Shown in pieces: positions 27,916 to 37,622 of a stretch of 64,000 bases of DNA; the first letter of the stretch is position 1; each line of letters starts with the position of its first letter. A program made the position numbers and the translations under genes. A model generated the notes under the pieces. The model searched no databases. It saw nothing but the letters and a program-made list of their open reading frames with translations, and was not told the origin of the DNA. The DNA is from an uncultured Brevibacillus sp. (GTDB taxonomy: Bacteria > Bacillota > Bacilli > Brevibacillales > Brevibacillaceae): positions 22,915-86,914 of the forward strand of contig CAMIVR010000002.1 of assembly GCA_946402065.1 (NCBI GenBank), written 5' to 3'.

Positions 27916-29151
27916 TTAGGCTTTCATTTCCACGGGTTCCGTTTCGCCGCTAGGTCGCAAGCTGTTTTTGCAGATCAATCCGATCAATCCGGCGAGCAAA
28001 ATCAGCGCTCCTCCTGCGTAGTAAGCCGTTTTCACTCCGAAATGATCGGCGAGGAAGGTCATTGCAAACACGGATGCTGCAAACGTGATATACGACAGGG
28101 TCATTTGAGCGGAAAGAACTTTCGGAAACAGCTCCACTCCTACACTCCGCTGGCAGATCGTCTGTTTGGCGATCGTCTGCAGTTGGTAAACGGGTCCGAA
28201 CGCAGCAGAAAACAGCAGTGCCAAGAAAGGCACAGCAACAAAAGCAAAGGCTGCCGTAAGCGCTCCTGCGAATAGCGTTCCGAGTATGATCGACGGGACC
28301 AGGCGGTCATTCAATCGCTTGGCTAACGCCATGACAATCACTCCGCCGAGAATGGTTCCGATGAAGTAACTGGAGTTGATGAAGCCCCACCACGCTTCGC
28401 CTTTGTGCAGCACCTCGTCGACGTAGACCAGCAGTATCGCCGACATCCAAACGGCTCCGGCCACACCCTCGAGAACATCCATAAACGTGAGGACGCGCAG
28501 CGCTTTGTTGTGCCAAACAGCCATCCAGCCTTCTTTCAGGGAATTCCTAAGTCCTTTTGGCTTGTTCGTTTGTTGGACTTGTCGGTGTCGCAGGGAGATA
28601 AAAAAGATCGAAATCGTGGAGATGACAAACAAGCCAAACGTCAGCCAGAGAACCGATTCACCGCCGATCCAGGCGATAATGATTCCCCCTAACGACCAGC
28701 CGACCATCTGTACGGTTTGATCCACGGTCGACAACAGGCTGTTTGCCGAAAGCAGTTGGTCCTTGTTGACGATAAGCGGGATCATCGCGTTGCGCGTCGG
28801 CGTCGTCCAGCCATCAAGAAAGGCGAGCAGCAAAATAAACACATATAACAGGTACATGTTGCTGACTTGAAGGGACGTGTTGGCAAAAACGATCAAGAAG
28901 AACAGCAGAATGGTTTGACTGAGTTGAGATGAGAGCAGCAGCGCGTGCAGCCGAAACCGGTCGAGCATCAGCGGAGCGAGAATCCCGCTGACAAATTGCG
29001 CGCCTGTGCGGAGGGCAGGAAACAGCGCGGTATACAGTGCCGAGCCCGTTAACGTATAGACAAAAGTAACCAACGCGACAATATAAAATACATCTCCAAG
29101 GTTGGCCATGGTTTGGCCGACGATGAGAAGGCGAAAGTCTTTTGAGTTCAC
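27916..29151 (-). CDS. MFS transporter
   Basis: Major facilitator superfamily protein, probably an exporter of unknown substrate. GTG 29151 (MNSKDFRLLIVGQTMANLGD) is the likely start, 9 bases after AAAGGGG, giving 411 residues; a TTG at 29193 has no binding site. About 12 hydrophobic segments can be traced, with the usual motif-A-like loop region after segment 2 (APLMLDRFR) and a basic central loop (RHRQVQQTNKPKGL) between the two halves. It is monocistronic: own promoter upstream, own terminator downstream. Confidence 0.85.
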   Translation of the reverse strand: MNSKDFRLLIVGQTMANLGDVFYIVALVTFVYTLTGSALYTALFPALRTGAQFVSGILAPLMLDRFRLHALLLSSQLSQTILLFFLIVFANTSLQVSNMYLLYVFILLLAFLDGWTTPTRNAMIPLIVNKDQLLSANSLLSTVDQTVQMVGWSLGGIIIAWIGGESVLWLTFGLFVISTISIFFISLRHRQVQQTNKPKGLRNSLKEGWMAVWHNKALRVLTFMDVLEGVAGAVWMSAILLVYVDEVLHKGEAWWGFINSSYFIGTILGGVIVMALAKRLNDRLVPSIILGTLFAGALTAAFAFVAVPFLALLFSAAFGPVYQLQTIAKQTICQRSVGVELFPKVLSAQMTLSYITFAASVFAMTFLADHFGVKTAYYAGGALILLAGLIGLICKNSLRPSGETEPVEMKA

Positions 29152-29273
29152 AGCAAATAACCCCTTTGTTAGCAGAATAGGTTGAAAAATCAATCCATCA
29201 GTTAGTTTTTCTGCTGCTATCGGGGTTACTACACTGGCTTCGCCTCTTTCTGTAGAGTAGTTAGACTGTTTTC

Positions 29274-29303
29274 ACTATATCAAATAAATCCGTAACGAGA
29301 CAA
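29274..29303 (-). promoter_or_regulatory. Sigma-A promoter for the MFS gene
   Basis: Minus-strand TTGTCT (29298-29303), an 18-base spacer and TATAGT (29274-29279), preceded by TGA as in a partly extended -10. It lies about 120 bp before the MFS start and just after the end of the dehydrogenase gene. Confidence 0.6.
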
Positions 29304-29340
29304 TGCCGTTTTCGAAAGCTTGTGTTTATGCCGATGATGA

Positions 29341-30426
29341 TCACGATTCACAGTTGGCTACTCGCTGAAGCTCATTAATAACCGCTTGACTCGTTTCTTG
29401 CGTTGTAGCTGGTCCCCCCATATCAGGAGTTAATTTTGTCTGGTTTATCAATACTTGCTCAATCGACTGCAGCACGAGTTTACCCCAGGATTCGTACCCA
29501 AAGAAATCAAGCATTTGACTGGCAGACCAAAAAGCAGCCAATGGATTGGCGATCCCTTTACCGGCAATATCAGGTGCAGAACCGTGAATGGGCTCAAACA
29601 TAGATGGATAGTTCCGTTCGGGATTGATGTTTGCTCCTGCAGCCAAGCCAAGACCACCTGCCAAAGCCGCCCCCAAATCAGTGAGAATATCTCCAAACAG
29701 GTTGGAGGTGACCACCACTTCAAATCGCTCCGGCTGTTTGACAAAAAACATACTGGCTGCATCGACAAGATATGTATAAGTTGGAACATCCGGATATTCT
29801 AAGGCTAATTCCGAAAATATCTGGTCCCAAAAAACCATCGAGTAATTCAGCGCATTCCCTTTGCTTATGCTCGTCAACGACCTGCCCTGCTGACGTGCCG
29901 TCTCAAACGCATAGCGAATGATCCGCTCTGTTCCCTTTCGCGAAAAGACCCCCGTCTGTAATACTACTTCTTCTGGTTTTCCAGGATACAACCAATCTCC
30001 TGCTCCTGCGTACTCTCCTTCGCTGTTTTCCCGAATTACAAGCATATCGATCTGGTCTCGGTTCACTCCTTTCAAAGGACAAGGCGCGCCCGCCAACAGT
30101 TTGATCGGCCGGATGTTCACGTATTGGTCGAAACCTTTTCGAATCTTTAAGAGCAACTCCCATAAGGAGATATGGTCAGGAACTCCGGGATATCCTACTG
30201 CTCCCAAATATATGGCATCGAATTCCTTCAGTTTTTCCATGCCATCATCGTCCATCATTTTTCCATGCTTTACATAGTACTCGCAGCCCCATGGAAAATA
30301 CTCAAAAGCAAAGGAAAATCGACCGTCCAAATCTGCTATTTTCTGTAATAACTTTACTCCCTCTGCTATCACCTCCTTACCTATTCCATCACCAGCAATT
30401 ACAGCTATTCGATGCGTTTTGACCAA
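29341..30426 (-). CDS. Isocitrate/isopropylmalate-family dehydrogenase (tartrate or D-malate dehydrogenase-like)
   Basis: NAD-dependent beta-decarboxylating dehydrogenase of 361 residues. The family features are complete: IAVIAGDGIGKEVI at the N-terminus, the VIRENSEGEYAGAG motif and NLFGDILTDLGAALAGGLGL. The insert-free form with GYPGVPDHISLWELLLKIRK resembles tartrate/D-malate dehydrogenases (TtuC/DmlA) more than LeuB. TTG 30426 is the start, 7 bases after GAGGAGGA. It is the last gene of the 14-kb catabolic operon, about 95 bp after the binding-protein gene, so it may oxidise a 2-hydroxy acid end product. Exact substrate unknown. Confidence 0.85.
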   Translation of the reverse strand: MVKTHRIAVIAGDGIGKEVIAEGVKLLQKIADLDGRFSFAFEYFPWGCEYYVKHGKMMDDDGMEKLKEFDAIYLGAVGYPGVPDHISLWELLLKIRKGFDQYVNIRPIKLLAGAPCPLKGVNRDQIDMLVIRENSEGEYAGAGDWLYPGKPEEVVLQTGVFSRKGTERIIRYAFETARQQGRSLTSISKGNALNYSMVFWDQIFSELALEYPDVPTYTYLVDAASMFFVKQPERFEVVVTSNLFGDILTDLGAALAGGLGLAAGANINPERNYPSMFEPIHGSAPDIAGKGIANPLAAFWSASQMLDFFGYESWGKLVLQSIEQVLINQTKLTPDMGGPATTQETSQAVINELQRVANCES

Positions 30427-30479
30427 TTGTGTTCCTCCTCACTGAATAAACAAAAGATAATTGCTTGCCAAGCAGGCTA

Positions 30480-30499
30480 GCCGAAGGTTTCCCTTCGGC
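30480..30499 (-). promoter_or_regulatory. GNRA-capped intercistronic RNA hairpin
   Basis: On the minus strand GCCGAAGG-GAAA-CCTTCGGC: a perfect 8-bp stem with a GAAA tetraloop, without a U-tract. It sits in the gap between the binding-protein gene and the dehydrogenase gene. Such hairpins often protect the 3' end of binding-protein messages and set unequal expression within an operon; that role is inferred. Confidence 0.6.
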
Positions 30500-30520
30500 C
30501 TCACGCCTCACAGATTAGGT

Positions 30521-31834
30521 TTACGGCACGGGAATCGGTTTGACCAAAGCCTCATTGACTTTAAACAGGTCAGCCGGCGATTGGCAATCTTCACAATTGA
30601 TGTCGGGAACAGATGGAGCTTCCTTGATCGCATCTTTCGGGATTGGTTGAATTGTCATGCCGCCTGTAGGTATCGCATTCAACGCAGATACCAACGAGAT
30701 TTCCGGAACGAGCACCGGATCAAAAACTTCCGTTACGAATGAACTCGGAACCCTGCCCGTAGGGAAAGAGTTACAGCCATCTTTAAATTCATTTCCATCA
30801 CATGTCTTTACTTTATCCGAAGGCACCCACGGCAGTGGATACTCAATATTATGCGGCAGTTCGCTTTCTTTAAGGGAACCTGTCAACAGTTCCATCGCCA
30901 GCTTAAACGCATAGCCACCAACAGCAGGTGCGGATCCGCCAGAAACACCTTGCAAGCCTTGATCTTTTAACTCTAAGAGAGCATTGCGGAATCCATTTGA
31001 GTTTTCACCGACCACAGGAATCATCTTATGTCCTGTTTGTTGCAGTGCTTGTATGGCGCCATACTCACCATCCTGTGACCAAATACCATCTACGTCTGGG
31101 TGGGCAGCCAATGCCTTTAATGTATTTGTTTTGGATTGTACCTGATCCCAATTGCTGTAATATTCTGACACAATTTCAATACCAGGGTATTTTTTAAACA
31201 CTGACATGGCACCCTCGTACTGCATCATGTCTACACCCGTTCCAGCTACACCGCGGTTCATAAAAATTTTACCCTTGCCGCCGAGCAGGTTAACCAGGTA
31301 CTGAGCCGTGTTTTGGCCTTGTCCAGCTGTAATATAGCTCACATTGTACGCACACTTGTGCGTCACTCCGGAATCGTAGAAGAACATCTTGACCCCTTGG
31401 GAGCATGCTTGCTCAACGACCCCATTCAGTGCCTTTGGTGAGATCGGATAGGAAATGATGGCATCTGCTCCTGCTGCGACCATGCTTTGAATGTCGGAAA
31501 TTTGTTTCTGAGCATCCGCACCGGAAATAATCTTTGTGAATTCGACCATCTCGTCATATGGAGGCGTTTTTGCTAATGATTCTATAATATTTGCTGCCTC
31601 ATTTGACCAGGAGTTTCCACTGTAACTTAAATTCAAGAATATCTTGTATTTTTTCTTCTTCGTATTCGTTCCAGAAGCATTTGCTGAATCTCCACTGGCT
31701 TCTGTTGCGCCCCCAGCAGTCTCTTTCGTACCAGTCGTTGATTCGCTCGAACCGCAAGCTGCAACAAATAAAAGAATACATACCAGAGTCATGAGAAAAA
31801 CATTCTTCGTAATCAACCCTTTGCTAACCTTCAC
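30521..31834 (-). CDS. ABC transporter substrate-binding lipoprotein (sugar-type, Peripla_BP_4)
   Basis: Extracellular solute receptor of 437 residues. GTG 31834 is preferred (GAGGGGG 10 bases upstream). The signal peptide ends in the lipobox VAAC, followed by a Ser/Thr/Gly-rich linker. The fold is that of ribose-type binding proteins (IFLNLSYSGNSWSNEAANII, AAGADAIISYPISP, VDGIWSQDGEYGAIQALQ). It is longer than RbsB, with extra C-terminal segments containing a Cys pair (INCEDCQSP). Encoded with a two-domain ATPase and two permeases, it defines the importer of this catabolic operon. The ligand cannot be read from sequence. Confidence 0.88.
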   Translation of the reverse strand: MKVSKGLITKNVFLMTLVCILLFVAACGSSESTTGTKETAGGATEASGDSANASGTNTKKKKYKIFLNLSYSGNSWSNEAANIIESLAKTPPYDEMVEFTKIISGADAQKQISDIQSMVAAGADAIISYPISPKALNGVVEQACSQGVKMFFYDSGVTHKCAYNVSYITAGQGQNTAQYLVNLLGGKGKIFMNRGVAGTGVDMMQYEGAMSVFKKYPGIEIVSEYYSNWDQVQSKTNTLKALAAHPDVDGIWSQDGEYGAIQALQQTGHKMIPVVGENSNGFRNALLELKDQGLQGVSGGSAPAVGGYAFKLAMELLTGSLKESELPHNIEYPLPWVPSDKVKTCDGNEFKDGCNSFPTGRVPSSFVTEVFDPVLVPEISLVSALNAIPTGGMTIQPIPKDAIKEAPSVPDINCEDCQSPADLFKVNEALVKPIPVP

Positions 31835-31859
31835 TGGCTTAACCCCCTCGATAATCACT

Positions 31860-32891
31860 CTACGTTTGTTTGACTTCGTTGCTTACTCCTGATTCACTTG
31901 CTTTCGTCGATATCGATACCCCCTTTCGAAATTTGAAGAAGATGACATATAGTTCTTTCCGCAACAACCCAAGCACTCCCAAAATCATGAATCCGTATAT
32001 GAAAGTTTGCCAGCCTTGATTAATACCGAGTGCTTGAATTAATGTAGAAATGGTGGTGAGAAGAATTGCAGCGCCAATTGTTCCCAAGTAGTTCCCGCTT
32101 CCTCCCAAAATAGACGTTCCACCTATAACGACCATCGCGATAGAAGGAAGCAGGTAAGCTTCTCCCATGGCCAGAGTCGCTCCACCGGCATATCCGACAA
32201 TGATCATCCCCGTTATTCCCGCACATACAGAACTGACAATATACGTCAAGATGATGAGTGCAGTTACCGGCAATCCTGCTAGATAGGATGTTCTTCGATT
32301 ACTTCCAATCGCATACAGGCTTCTGCCGAATTTTGTTTGCTTTTGAATAACTGTTCCTACGATCGCAATGATGACGAGCAAATAAATCGGAATCGGAATA
32401 CCAGCCCATCGTCCGGCTATCAATTTCTCCAGAACCGCCGGGGCACCGCCTAGAACCGTCCCTTTTGTGTAGCCAAGCGCTACTCCAAAAATGATCATTT
32501 GCGTGGCGAGCGTCATGATAAACGAAGGAATTTGTAAAAAAGTCACTCCTAAACCGTTCACACAGCCGATAATCACCAAAATCAAGACGATCGACAGGAA
32601 CGAAGTCCACGTAGGTTCCATCCCCAACCAGGCGGTAGTCAATACGCCTGATAATGCAATCGTCGAACCGATTGACAAGTCCAGTTCTCCAATCAGAATC
32701 ACCAAGCCTTGACCAAACCCGATAAGCACCGTCAAGAAAGAAATGACGAGAATCGATTCAATCTGGCTCCATGAACCGAACGAAGGGCTAATGAATCGTG
32801 AGAACAGAATAAGCAAAGTTGACAGAAGATAGATGGCGATAATGTAAGCACTCTCTCCACGAGACAGTTTAGTAACAAATTGAGAAACCAT
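31860..32891 (-). CDS. ABC transporter permease (RbsC family), second
   Basis: Membrane permease of 343 residues with about 10 hydrophobic segments. The family loop is clear: GELDLSIGSTIALSGVL near the N-terminal third and GGTSILGGSGNYLGTIGAAI near the C-terminal third. It overlaps the preceding permease gene by 1 bp (ATGA type), and GGGGAGAGGTG precedes the ATG. Two different permeases suggest a heterodimeric channel. Confidence 0.9.
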   Translation of the reverse strand: MVSQFVTKLSRGESAYIIAIYLLSTLLILFSRFISPSFGSWSQIESILVISFLTVLIGFGQGLVILIGELDLSIGSTIALSGVLTTAWLGMEPTWTSFLSIVLILVIIGCVNGLGVTFLQIPSFIMTLATQMIIFGVALGYTKGTVLGGAPAVLEKLIAGRWAGIPIPIYLLVIIAIVGTVIQKQTKFGRSLYAIGSNRRTSYLAGLPVTALIILTYIVSSVCAGITGMIIVGYAGGATLAMGEAYLLPSIAMVVIGGTSILGGSGNYLGTIGAAILLTTISTLIQALGINQGWQTFIYGFMILGVLGLLRKELYVIFFKFRKGVSISTKASESGVSNEVKQT

Positions 32892-33850
32892 TACACCTCT
32901 CCCCGCTTTGCCAGTCTTATGCTGAGACTACCGATCAGGACAGCCACGATTAACACCAGTCCCTGGAAAATGCTTGTGTAAAACGTCGCAACCCCGACGG
33001 CAAACAGCGTTTTTTGGAGTAAGGCTAAAATTCCCGCGCCAATCATGCTGCCAATCACACTGCCTCTACCCCCGCCAAACTTCGTACCACCGATTGCTAC
33101 TGCTGCGAATACGAGCAATAAGAAAAGCGAACTGCCTGTAGGGTCACCGCTCGCCGTTTGCGCACTGAGCATCACCCCCGCCAGCCCATAGATAAGACTT
33201 GCCTTCACGTAGATAAAAAACTTCACACGCCGTACGGGAATGCCCGCCTGGAAAGCAGCCTTTTCATCCTCGCCGATGGCATAAATATACACTCCGTAAG
33301 ACGTTCGTCTGTATAAGAGCCATAGCACAACAAGCAATAGCAACACGATTGCCGCACCGGGAATCACACCGACTGGCTTCGTCAAGGAGGTAATAATTGG
33401 AGAGACGTTTCCACCCGGCGCTGGCATAACGACCAGCGCAATTCCCTGGCACATAATCATCGTTGCGAGCGTGACTGCGATTGACTGAACACCTACGTAA
33501 GCGATAAAAAAGCCGTTAATTACCCCTACCACTATACTGGCGGCCAATACCAATCCAATCGATACGAAGACGTCAGATGCCGTTACGGCATGCGAGCTTG
33601 CCAGAATGACATTTGCCAGCACAACCACGCCACCGACGGATAAATCAAAACCTCCTGACAAAATAATCAGTGTCAAGCCAGTAGCCGCTATTGCCTGCGC
33701 TGTCATATTGACGATCAGATTATTCATAGAAAAAGCTGTAAAAACATTTTCTCCCGTGGATGCATAGATCGCGAAGATCATCACAAAAAGGATCGCTGAA
33801 ACAACAGAACCGTTAGAGAGACCTTTCCTTACGAGTAAACTTGTAGGCAT
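32891..33850 (-). CDS. ABC transporter permease (RbsC family), first
   Basis: Permease of 319 residues and about 9-10 membrane segments. The family loops are SGGFDLSVGGVVVLANVI and GGTKFGGGRGSVIGSMIGAG. CGTAGGAGGTAC precedes ATG 33850. Lies 23 bp after the ATPase gene and overlaps the second permease. Same importer. Confidence 0.9.
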   Translation of the reverse strand: MPTSLLVRKGLSNGSVVSAILFVMIFAIYASTGENVFTAFSMNNLIVNMTAQAIAATGLTLIILSGGFDLSVGGVVVLANVILASSHAVTASDVFVSIGLVLAASIVVGVINGFFIAYVGVQSIAVTLATMIMCQGIALVVMPAPGGNVSPIITSLTKPVGVIPGAAIVLLLLVVLWLLYRRTSYGVYIYAIGEDEKAAFQAGIPVRRVKFFIYVKASLIYGLAGVMLSAQTASGDPTGSSLFLLLVFAAVAIGGTKFGGGRGSVIGSMIGAGILALLQKTLFAVGVATFYTSIFQGLVLIVAVLIGSLSIRLAKRGEV

Positions 33851-33873
33851 TGATGCTGTACCTCCTACGCCAT

Positions 33874-35358
33874 TTAATGACCGGTAGCCGCTGATAAGAG
33901 TGTTTCCAGAGTGGCTTGCTCCTTTGGTACATCTGAAACGATACTCCCTTTATAAAACACCAGACATCGATCGCATACATTCAACAGTTCGGACAACTCC
34001 GTGGAATACCAGAGGACAGAGCCCCCTTCATCGCAAAAAGACCTGATCACCTCGTAAAACACTTGCTTGGTTCCCACATCTACTCCTCTTGCAGGATCAT
34101 ACAGTAATAAATACTTTGATCCTGTCATCAGGGCACGTGCCACAATCGCTTTTTGCTGATTTCCGCCAGAGAGCGATTCGATATTCATCTCAATGAATTT
34201 TGGGTTCATCTGTACTTTCTTTGCATGTGGCTCCGCAGTTTGCCGTTCCAGCTTATTTCGTAAGAGGCCATAGCGGGCTGCTTTTGATAGTGAAGACAGC
34301 GTGATGTTCGCAAGCGTTTTATGACCGGGCAGTATTCCCTCTGTTTTTCTTTCTTCTGGAACAAAACTAATTCCATAACGCAACGCTTTTAGTGGACTGG
34401 TAATATTTGCAACCTGGCCATTTACACTGATTGTACCGCCGCTCACCTGCTCAACTCCGGTCAGCATCTTGAACAGATCAGACTGTCCTTGTCCTTCTAA
34501 ACCCGCAATTCCCAATATCTCTCCTTTTTTGAGCGTGAAGGAGACGTTTTGAACTTTTCCTCCTTGCAAATTTTTTACTTCGATGCCAGGTTGATCGAAT
34601 AGTAGGTCTTCTCCCCTAGCTGAAACTGAGACCTCCTGTGCATCGCCTAGCATCATTTGAAAAATTTCTCTGTTCGAAACCCCTTCTAAACTTACGGTTT
34701 CAATTGTCGTACCGTTACGTAGAATCGTAGCGTGCTGGCATACTCTGCGAATCTCATTCAAACGATGTGAAATATAGAGAATCGTCAAATCTGCTGTCTG
34801 AAAGCGCTCCAGGATGCCAAACAGCCATTCCGGATCAGGCAGCGCCGCCGTAGGTTCATCAAGCAAGAGCATTTTTGGCTTGTGGCTTAAGGCCCGTGTG
34901 ATCTCCAGCTTTTGCCGTTCCGCTAAGGTTAAGGTACCGACTTCCTGGGTCGGTGAAATATGTCCGAGATCAAATTCCTGCAAAACATGTCGGGCGTGCT
35001 CGTTGTTTTCCTTTTTCGAGATAAGTAGATTGCCCTTTTTTCGCATATTGGGCAGAGCAAGATTCTCTGCCACCGTAAGATTCGTTAAAAGGCTTAATTC
35101 TTGAAAAGCAGTCGATACCCCAGCATGCCTGGATTCCACGATTGTATTCGGATGGAACGGACGGCCATCTAATAGAATCGATCCCTCGTCACACTGAACC
35201 AGTCCGCTTAGAATCTTAATCAATGTTGATTTACCCGCCCCGTTCTCCCCGATAATGGCATGGACTGCTCCTCGCTTGACATTGAAAGATACGTTGTTTA
35301 GGGCTATTGTCGCTCCATATTGTTTTCTTACATCTGCGATCTCCAACAATGCACTCAC
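33874..35358 (-). CDS. Sugar-type ABC transporter ATP-binding protein (two NBDs)
   Basis: RbsA/MglA-like fused ATPase of 494 residues that powers import. GTG 35358 is the start (AGGAGGGG 6 bases upstream). The first NBD has Walker A GENGAGKST, signature LTLAERQKLEI and Walker B KMLLLDEPTAALP. The second NBD has the degenerate Walker A typical of the family (GLEGQGQSDLF) and signature LSGGNQQKAIVARAL. The gene lies 33 bp after the aldehyde dehydrogenase gene. Confidence 0.93.
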   Translation of the reverse strand: MSALLEIADVRKQYGATIALNNVSFNVKRGAVHAIIGENGAGKSTLIKILSGLVQCDEGSILLDGRPFHPNTIVESRHAGVSTAFQELSLLTNLTVAENLALPNMRKKGNLLISKKENNEHARHVLQEFDLGHISPTQEVGTLTLAERQKLEITRALSHKPKMLLLDEPTAALPDPEWLFGILERFQTADLTILYISHRLNEIRRVCQHATILRNGTTIETVSLEGVSNREIFQMMLGDAQEVSVSARGEDLLFDQPGIEVKNLQGGKVQNVSFTLKKGEILGIAGLEGQGQSDLFKMLTGVEQVSGGTISVNGQVANITSPLKALRYGISFVPEERKTEGILPGHKTLANITLSSLSKAARYGLLRNKLERQTAEPHAKKVQMNPKFIEMNIESLSGGNQQKAIVARALMTGSKYLLLYDPARGVDVGTKQVFYEVIRSFCDEGGSVLWYSTELSELLNVCDRCLVFYKGSIVSDVPKEQATLETLLSAATGH

Positions 35359-35391
35359 AATACCCCTCCTGTTCACGCCAACATTCGTGCT

Positions 35392-36813
35392 TTAATTACG
35401 ATTGAATACAACGAGCTTCAACTCGGTCATTTCTTCTATCGCGTACTTTACACCTTCACGCCCCATACCGCTCTCTTTTACGCCTCCATATGGCATATGA
35501 TCAACCCGGAACGTCGGGATATCATTTATCATGACTCCACCGACATGCAGTTGTTCAGCCGCAGTCAGCGCCACATTGACGTCATTCGTATAGATCCCGG
35601 CCTGCAGTCCAAAGCGCGAATCATTTACGTGCGAGATCGCTTCTTCTACCGAGCTCACTTTATTAATCACGACTATCGGGGCGAATACTTCCTGACACGA
35701 TACTTTCAGACTAGGCGCCGCATCTAAGATGACCGTAGGGTGCAGGACATTTCCCTCTGCCTTGCCGCCAGTTGCCACCTTAGCTCCCTGCTGCCTTGCT
35801 TCCTCGATCCAGTCAAGCGCCCGTTTCACGTCCTGGGAAGAGATCAGTGAGGCAATATCGGTAGCTTCATCCAATGGATTTCCGATCGTTAGCTGCTTGG
35901 TTTTATCGATAAACTTTTCAACGAACGAAACGTAGAGATCCTCATGCACATATACGCGCTGCAGAGAGATGCACACTTGGCCTTGGAACGAAAAGGCTCC
36001 CGTCACACAGCGAGAAATGATTTTATCGATATCGACCCCTTTGTCCACAATCACAGCTGAGTTGGAGCCGAGCTCCAATGTCACACGTTTGAGTCCCGCC
36101 CGGTTGCGAATGCTGATACCGACGGAAGGGCTACCGGTAAACGTAATCTTGTTAATTCGCTCATCTGTTACAATCTTGTCACCGACAACACTGCCCCTGC
36201 CTGTAACCACATTAAAAATTCCTGGTGGCAAGCCAATTTCATCCAACAGCTCAGCGATCAGCAATGCGGACAATGGCGTCTGCATGGCTGGTTTTAAAAC
36301 AATCGTATTTCCCGAGGCAATGGCGGGACCAACTTTGTGGGCAACCAGATTCAGCGGAAAATTGAACGGTGTGATGGCTCCTACGACACCAACAGGCTCA
36401 CGCACGGTATAGGCAACCCGTCCTTCACCACCTGGTGCTGCATCTAGCGGAATCGTTTCTCCATGCAATCGCTTCGCTTCTTCAGCAGAAAACTTATACG
36501 TCTGAATCGTTCGCTGCACTTCTGCACGGGCGTGGACGATCGGCTTGGAAGCCTCCAAGGCAAGAATTTCTGTCGCACGATCAGCATTCTTTGCAAGTGA
36601 ATGAGCTAGTTTCTCCAGAATCTCCGCCCGTTTGTGGCTGGGCATTTTGGCTATCACTGTTTTTGCCGCATACGCTGCTTGTATGGCTTGTTCAACCTCT
36701 TCGGGAGTAGCCACGGGGATCTCGGCAATTGTTTCACCAGTATGCGGAGAATGATGTGGTACATATTCACTGCCAGTTACCCAGGCTCCATTGATATATA
36801 ACTGTTTTTTCAT
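35392..36813 (-). CDS. Aldehyde dehydrogenase
   Basis: NAD(P)-dependent aldehyde dehydrogenase of 473 residues, cytosolic. Motifs: the cofactor loop FTGSPSVGISIRNRAG, the general-base Glu in VTLELGSNSAV, and the catalytic Cys in FSFQGQVCISLQ (about 280). It belongs to the broad group of succinate-semialdehyde, lactaldehyde and glyceraldehyde-phosphate dehydrogenases. In this operon the omega-aminotransferase should yield a semialdehyde, which this enzyme would oxidise to the acid (inference). The site before ATG 36813 is weak, so expression may depend on coupling to the upstream gene. Confidence 0.9.
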   Translation of the reverse strand: MKKQLYINGAWVTGSEYVPHHSPHTGETIAEIPVATPEEVEQAIQAAYAAKTVIAKMPSHKRAEILEKLAHSLAKNADRATEILALEASKPIVHARAEVQRTIQTYKFSAEEAKRLHGETIPLDAAPGGEGRVAYTVREPVGVVGAITPFNFPLNLVAHKVGPAIASGNTIVLKPAMQTPLSALLIAELLDEIGLPPGIFNVVTGRGSVVGDKIVTDERINKITFTGSPSVGISIRNRAGLKRVTLELGSNSAVIVDKGVDIDKIISRCVTGAFSFQGQVCISLQRVYVHEDLYVSFVEKFIDKTKQLTIGNPLDEATDIASLISSQDVKRALDWIEEARQQGAKVATGGKAEGNVLHPTVILDAAPSLKVSCQEVFAPIVVINKVSSVEEAISHVNDSRFGLQAGIYTNDVNVALTAAEQLHVGGVMINDIPTFRVDHMPYGGVKESGMGREGVKYAIEEMTELKLVVFNRN

Positions 36814-36862
36814 CTGTCAACACCACTTTTCAAGAAATGTCTGCATTCCATTCAATCGCCGA

Positions 36863-37612
36863 TCATCTGGCAACAATTTCAATCCCGTTTTCCGCTAGCG
36901 CTGCGAAAATAGCCCGGGCCAGTTGCGGGGCACCAGGAGTATCGCCGTGGATACATACCGTATCAGCCTGAATATCGATATCTTCACCTGTGTTGGTAAT
37001 CACTTTCCCATTTTTTACCATACGTACTACACGAGCTGCTGCGGCTTCAAAATCCTGAATGGTTGGTCCAAAACGCGTCAGAACGTTGAAGCCGTTGTTC
37101 TTGTGCTCACGATCAGAGTATACTTCCTTGGCGACAGGGATCCCCATTTGATCCGCAACCATTACGACAGCAGAATTGTTTAAGGCATATACAATCATCT
37201 GATCATTGATTTGTGCAATCGCTTCCAAGAGAGGGCGGGCTATTTTTTCATCTTCCATCGCTGCTATGTACAAGGCACCATGCGGTTTGCAGTGGTTTAT
37301 TTCAACGCCGTAGATGTTGGCAAATTCTCGTAATGCCCCTATTTGATAAATGACATAGTCCTGAATTTCTTCTGGTGTACAATTCATGTATCTTCGGCCA
37401 AATCCAAGCAAGTCGGGAAATCCTGGGTGAGCTCCAACACTTACTCCATATTGCTTCGCTAATTGAACCGTTCTCCGCATAACGGACGGATCCCCCGCAT
37501 GAAACCCGCAAGCGATGTTAACAGAGGAGATATATTTCATCATCTCTTCGTCATTGCCTAGCTGATACAGTCCGAAGCTTTCCCCCATATCACAGTTAAT
37601 GTCAACTTTCAT
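36863..37612 (-). CDS. pxpA: LamB/YcsF family protein (5-oxoprolinase subunit A, PxpA-like)
   Basis: Protein of 249 residues matching YcsF/PxpA along the full length: VDINCDMGESFGLYQLGND at the start, NIACGFHAGDPSVMRRTV, GVSVGAHPGFPDLLGFGRR and VCIHGDTPGAPQLARAIF. PxpA works with PxpB and PxpC in ATP-dependent opening of 5-oxoproline to glutamate (family knowledge). Here it follows biotin carboxylase by 10 bp, a combination that points to a carboxylation-dependent variant. GGAGAGTGAGGAG precedes the ATG. Confidence 0.92.
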   Translation of the reverse strand: MKVDINCDMGESFGLYQLGNDEEMMKYISSVNIACGFHAGDPSVMRRTVQLAKQYGVSVGAHPGFPDLLGFGRRYMNCTPEEIQDYVIYQIGALREFANIYGVEINHCKPHGALYIAAMEDEKIARPLLEAIAQINDQMIVYALNNSAVVMVADQMGIPVAKEVYSDREHKNNGFNVLTRFGPTIQDFEAAAARVVRMVKNGKVITNTGEDIDIQADTVCIHGDTPGAPQLARAIFAALAENGIEIVAR

Positions 37613-37622
37613 CTTCCACTCC

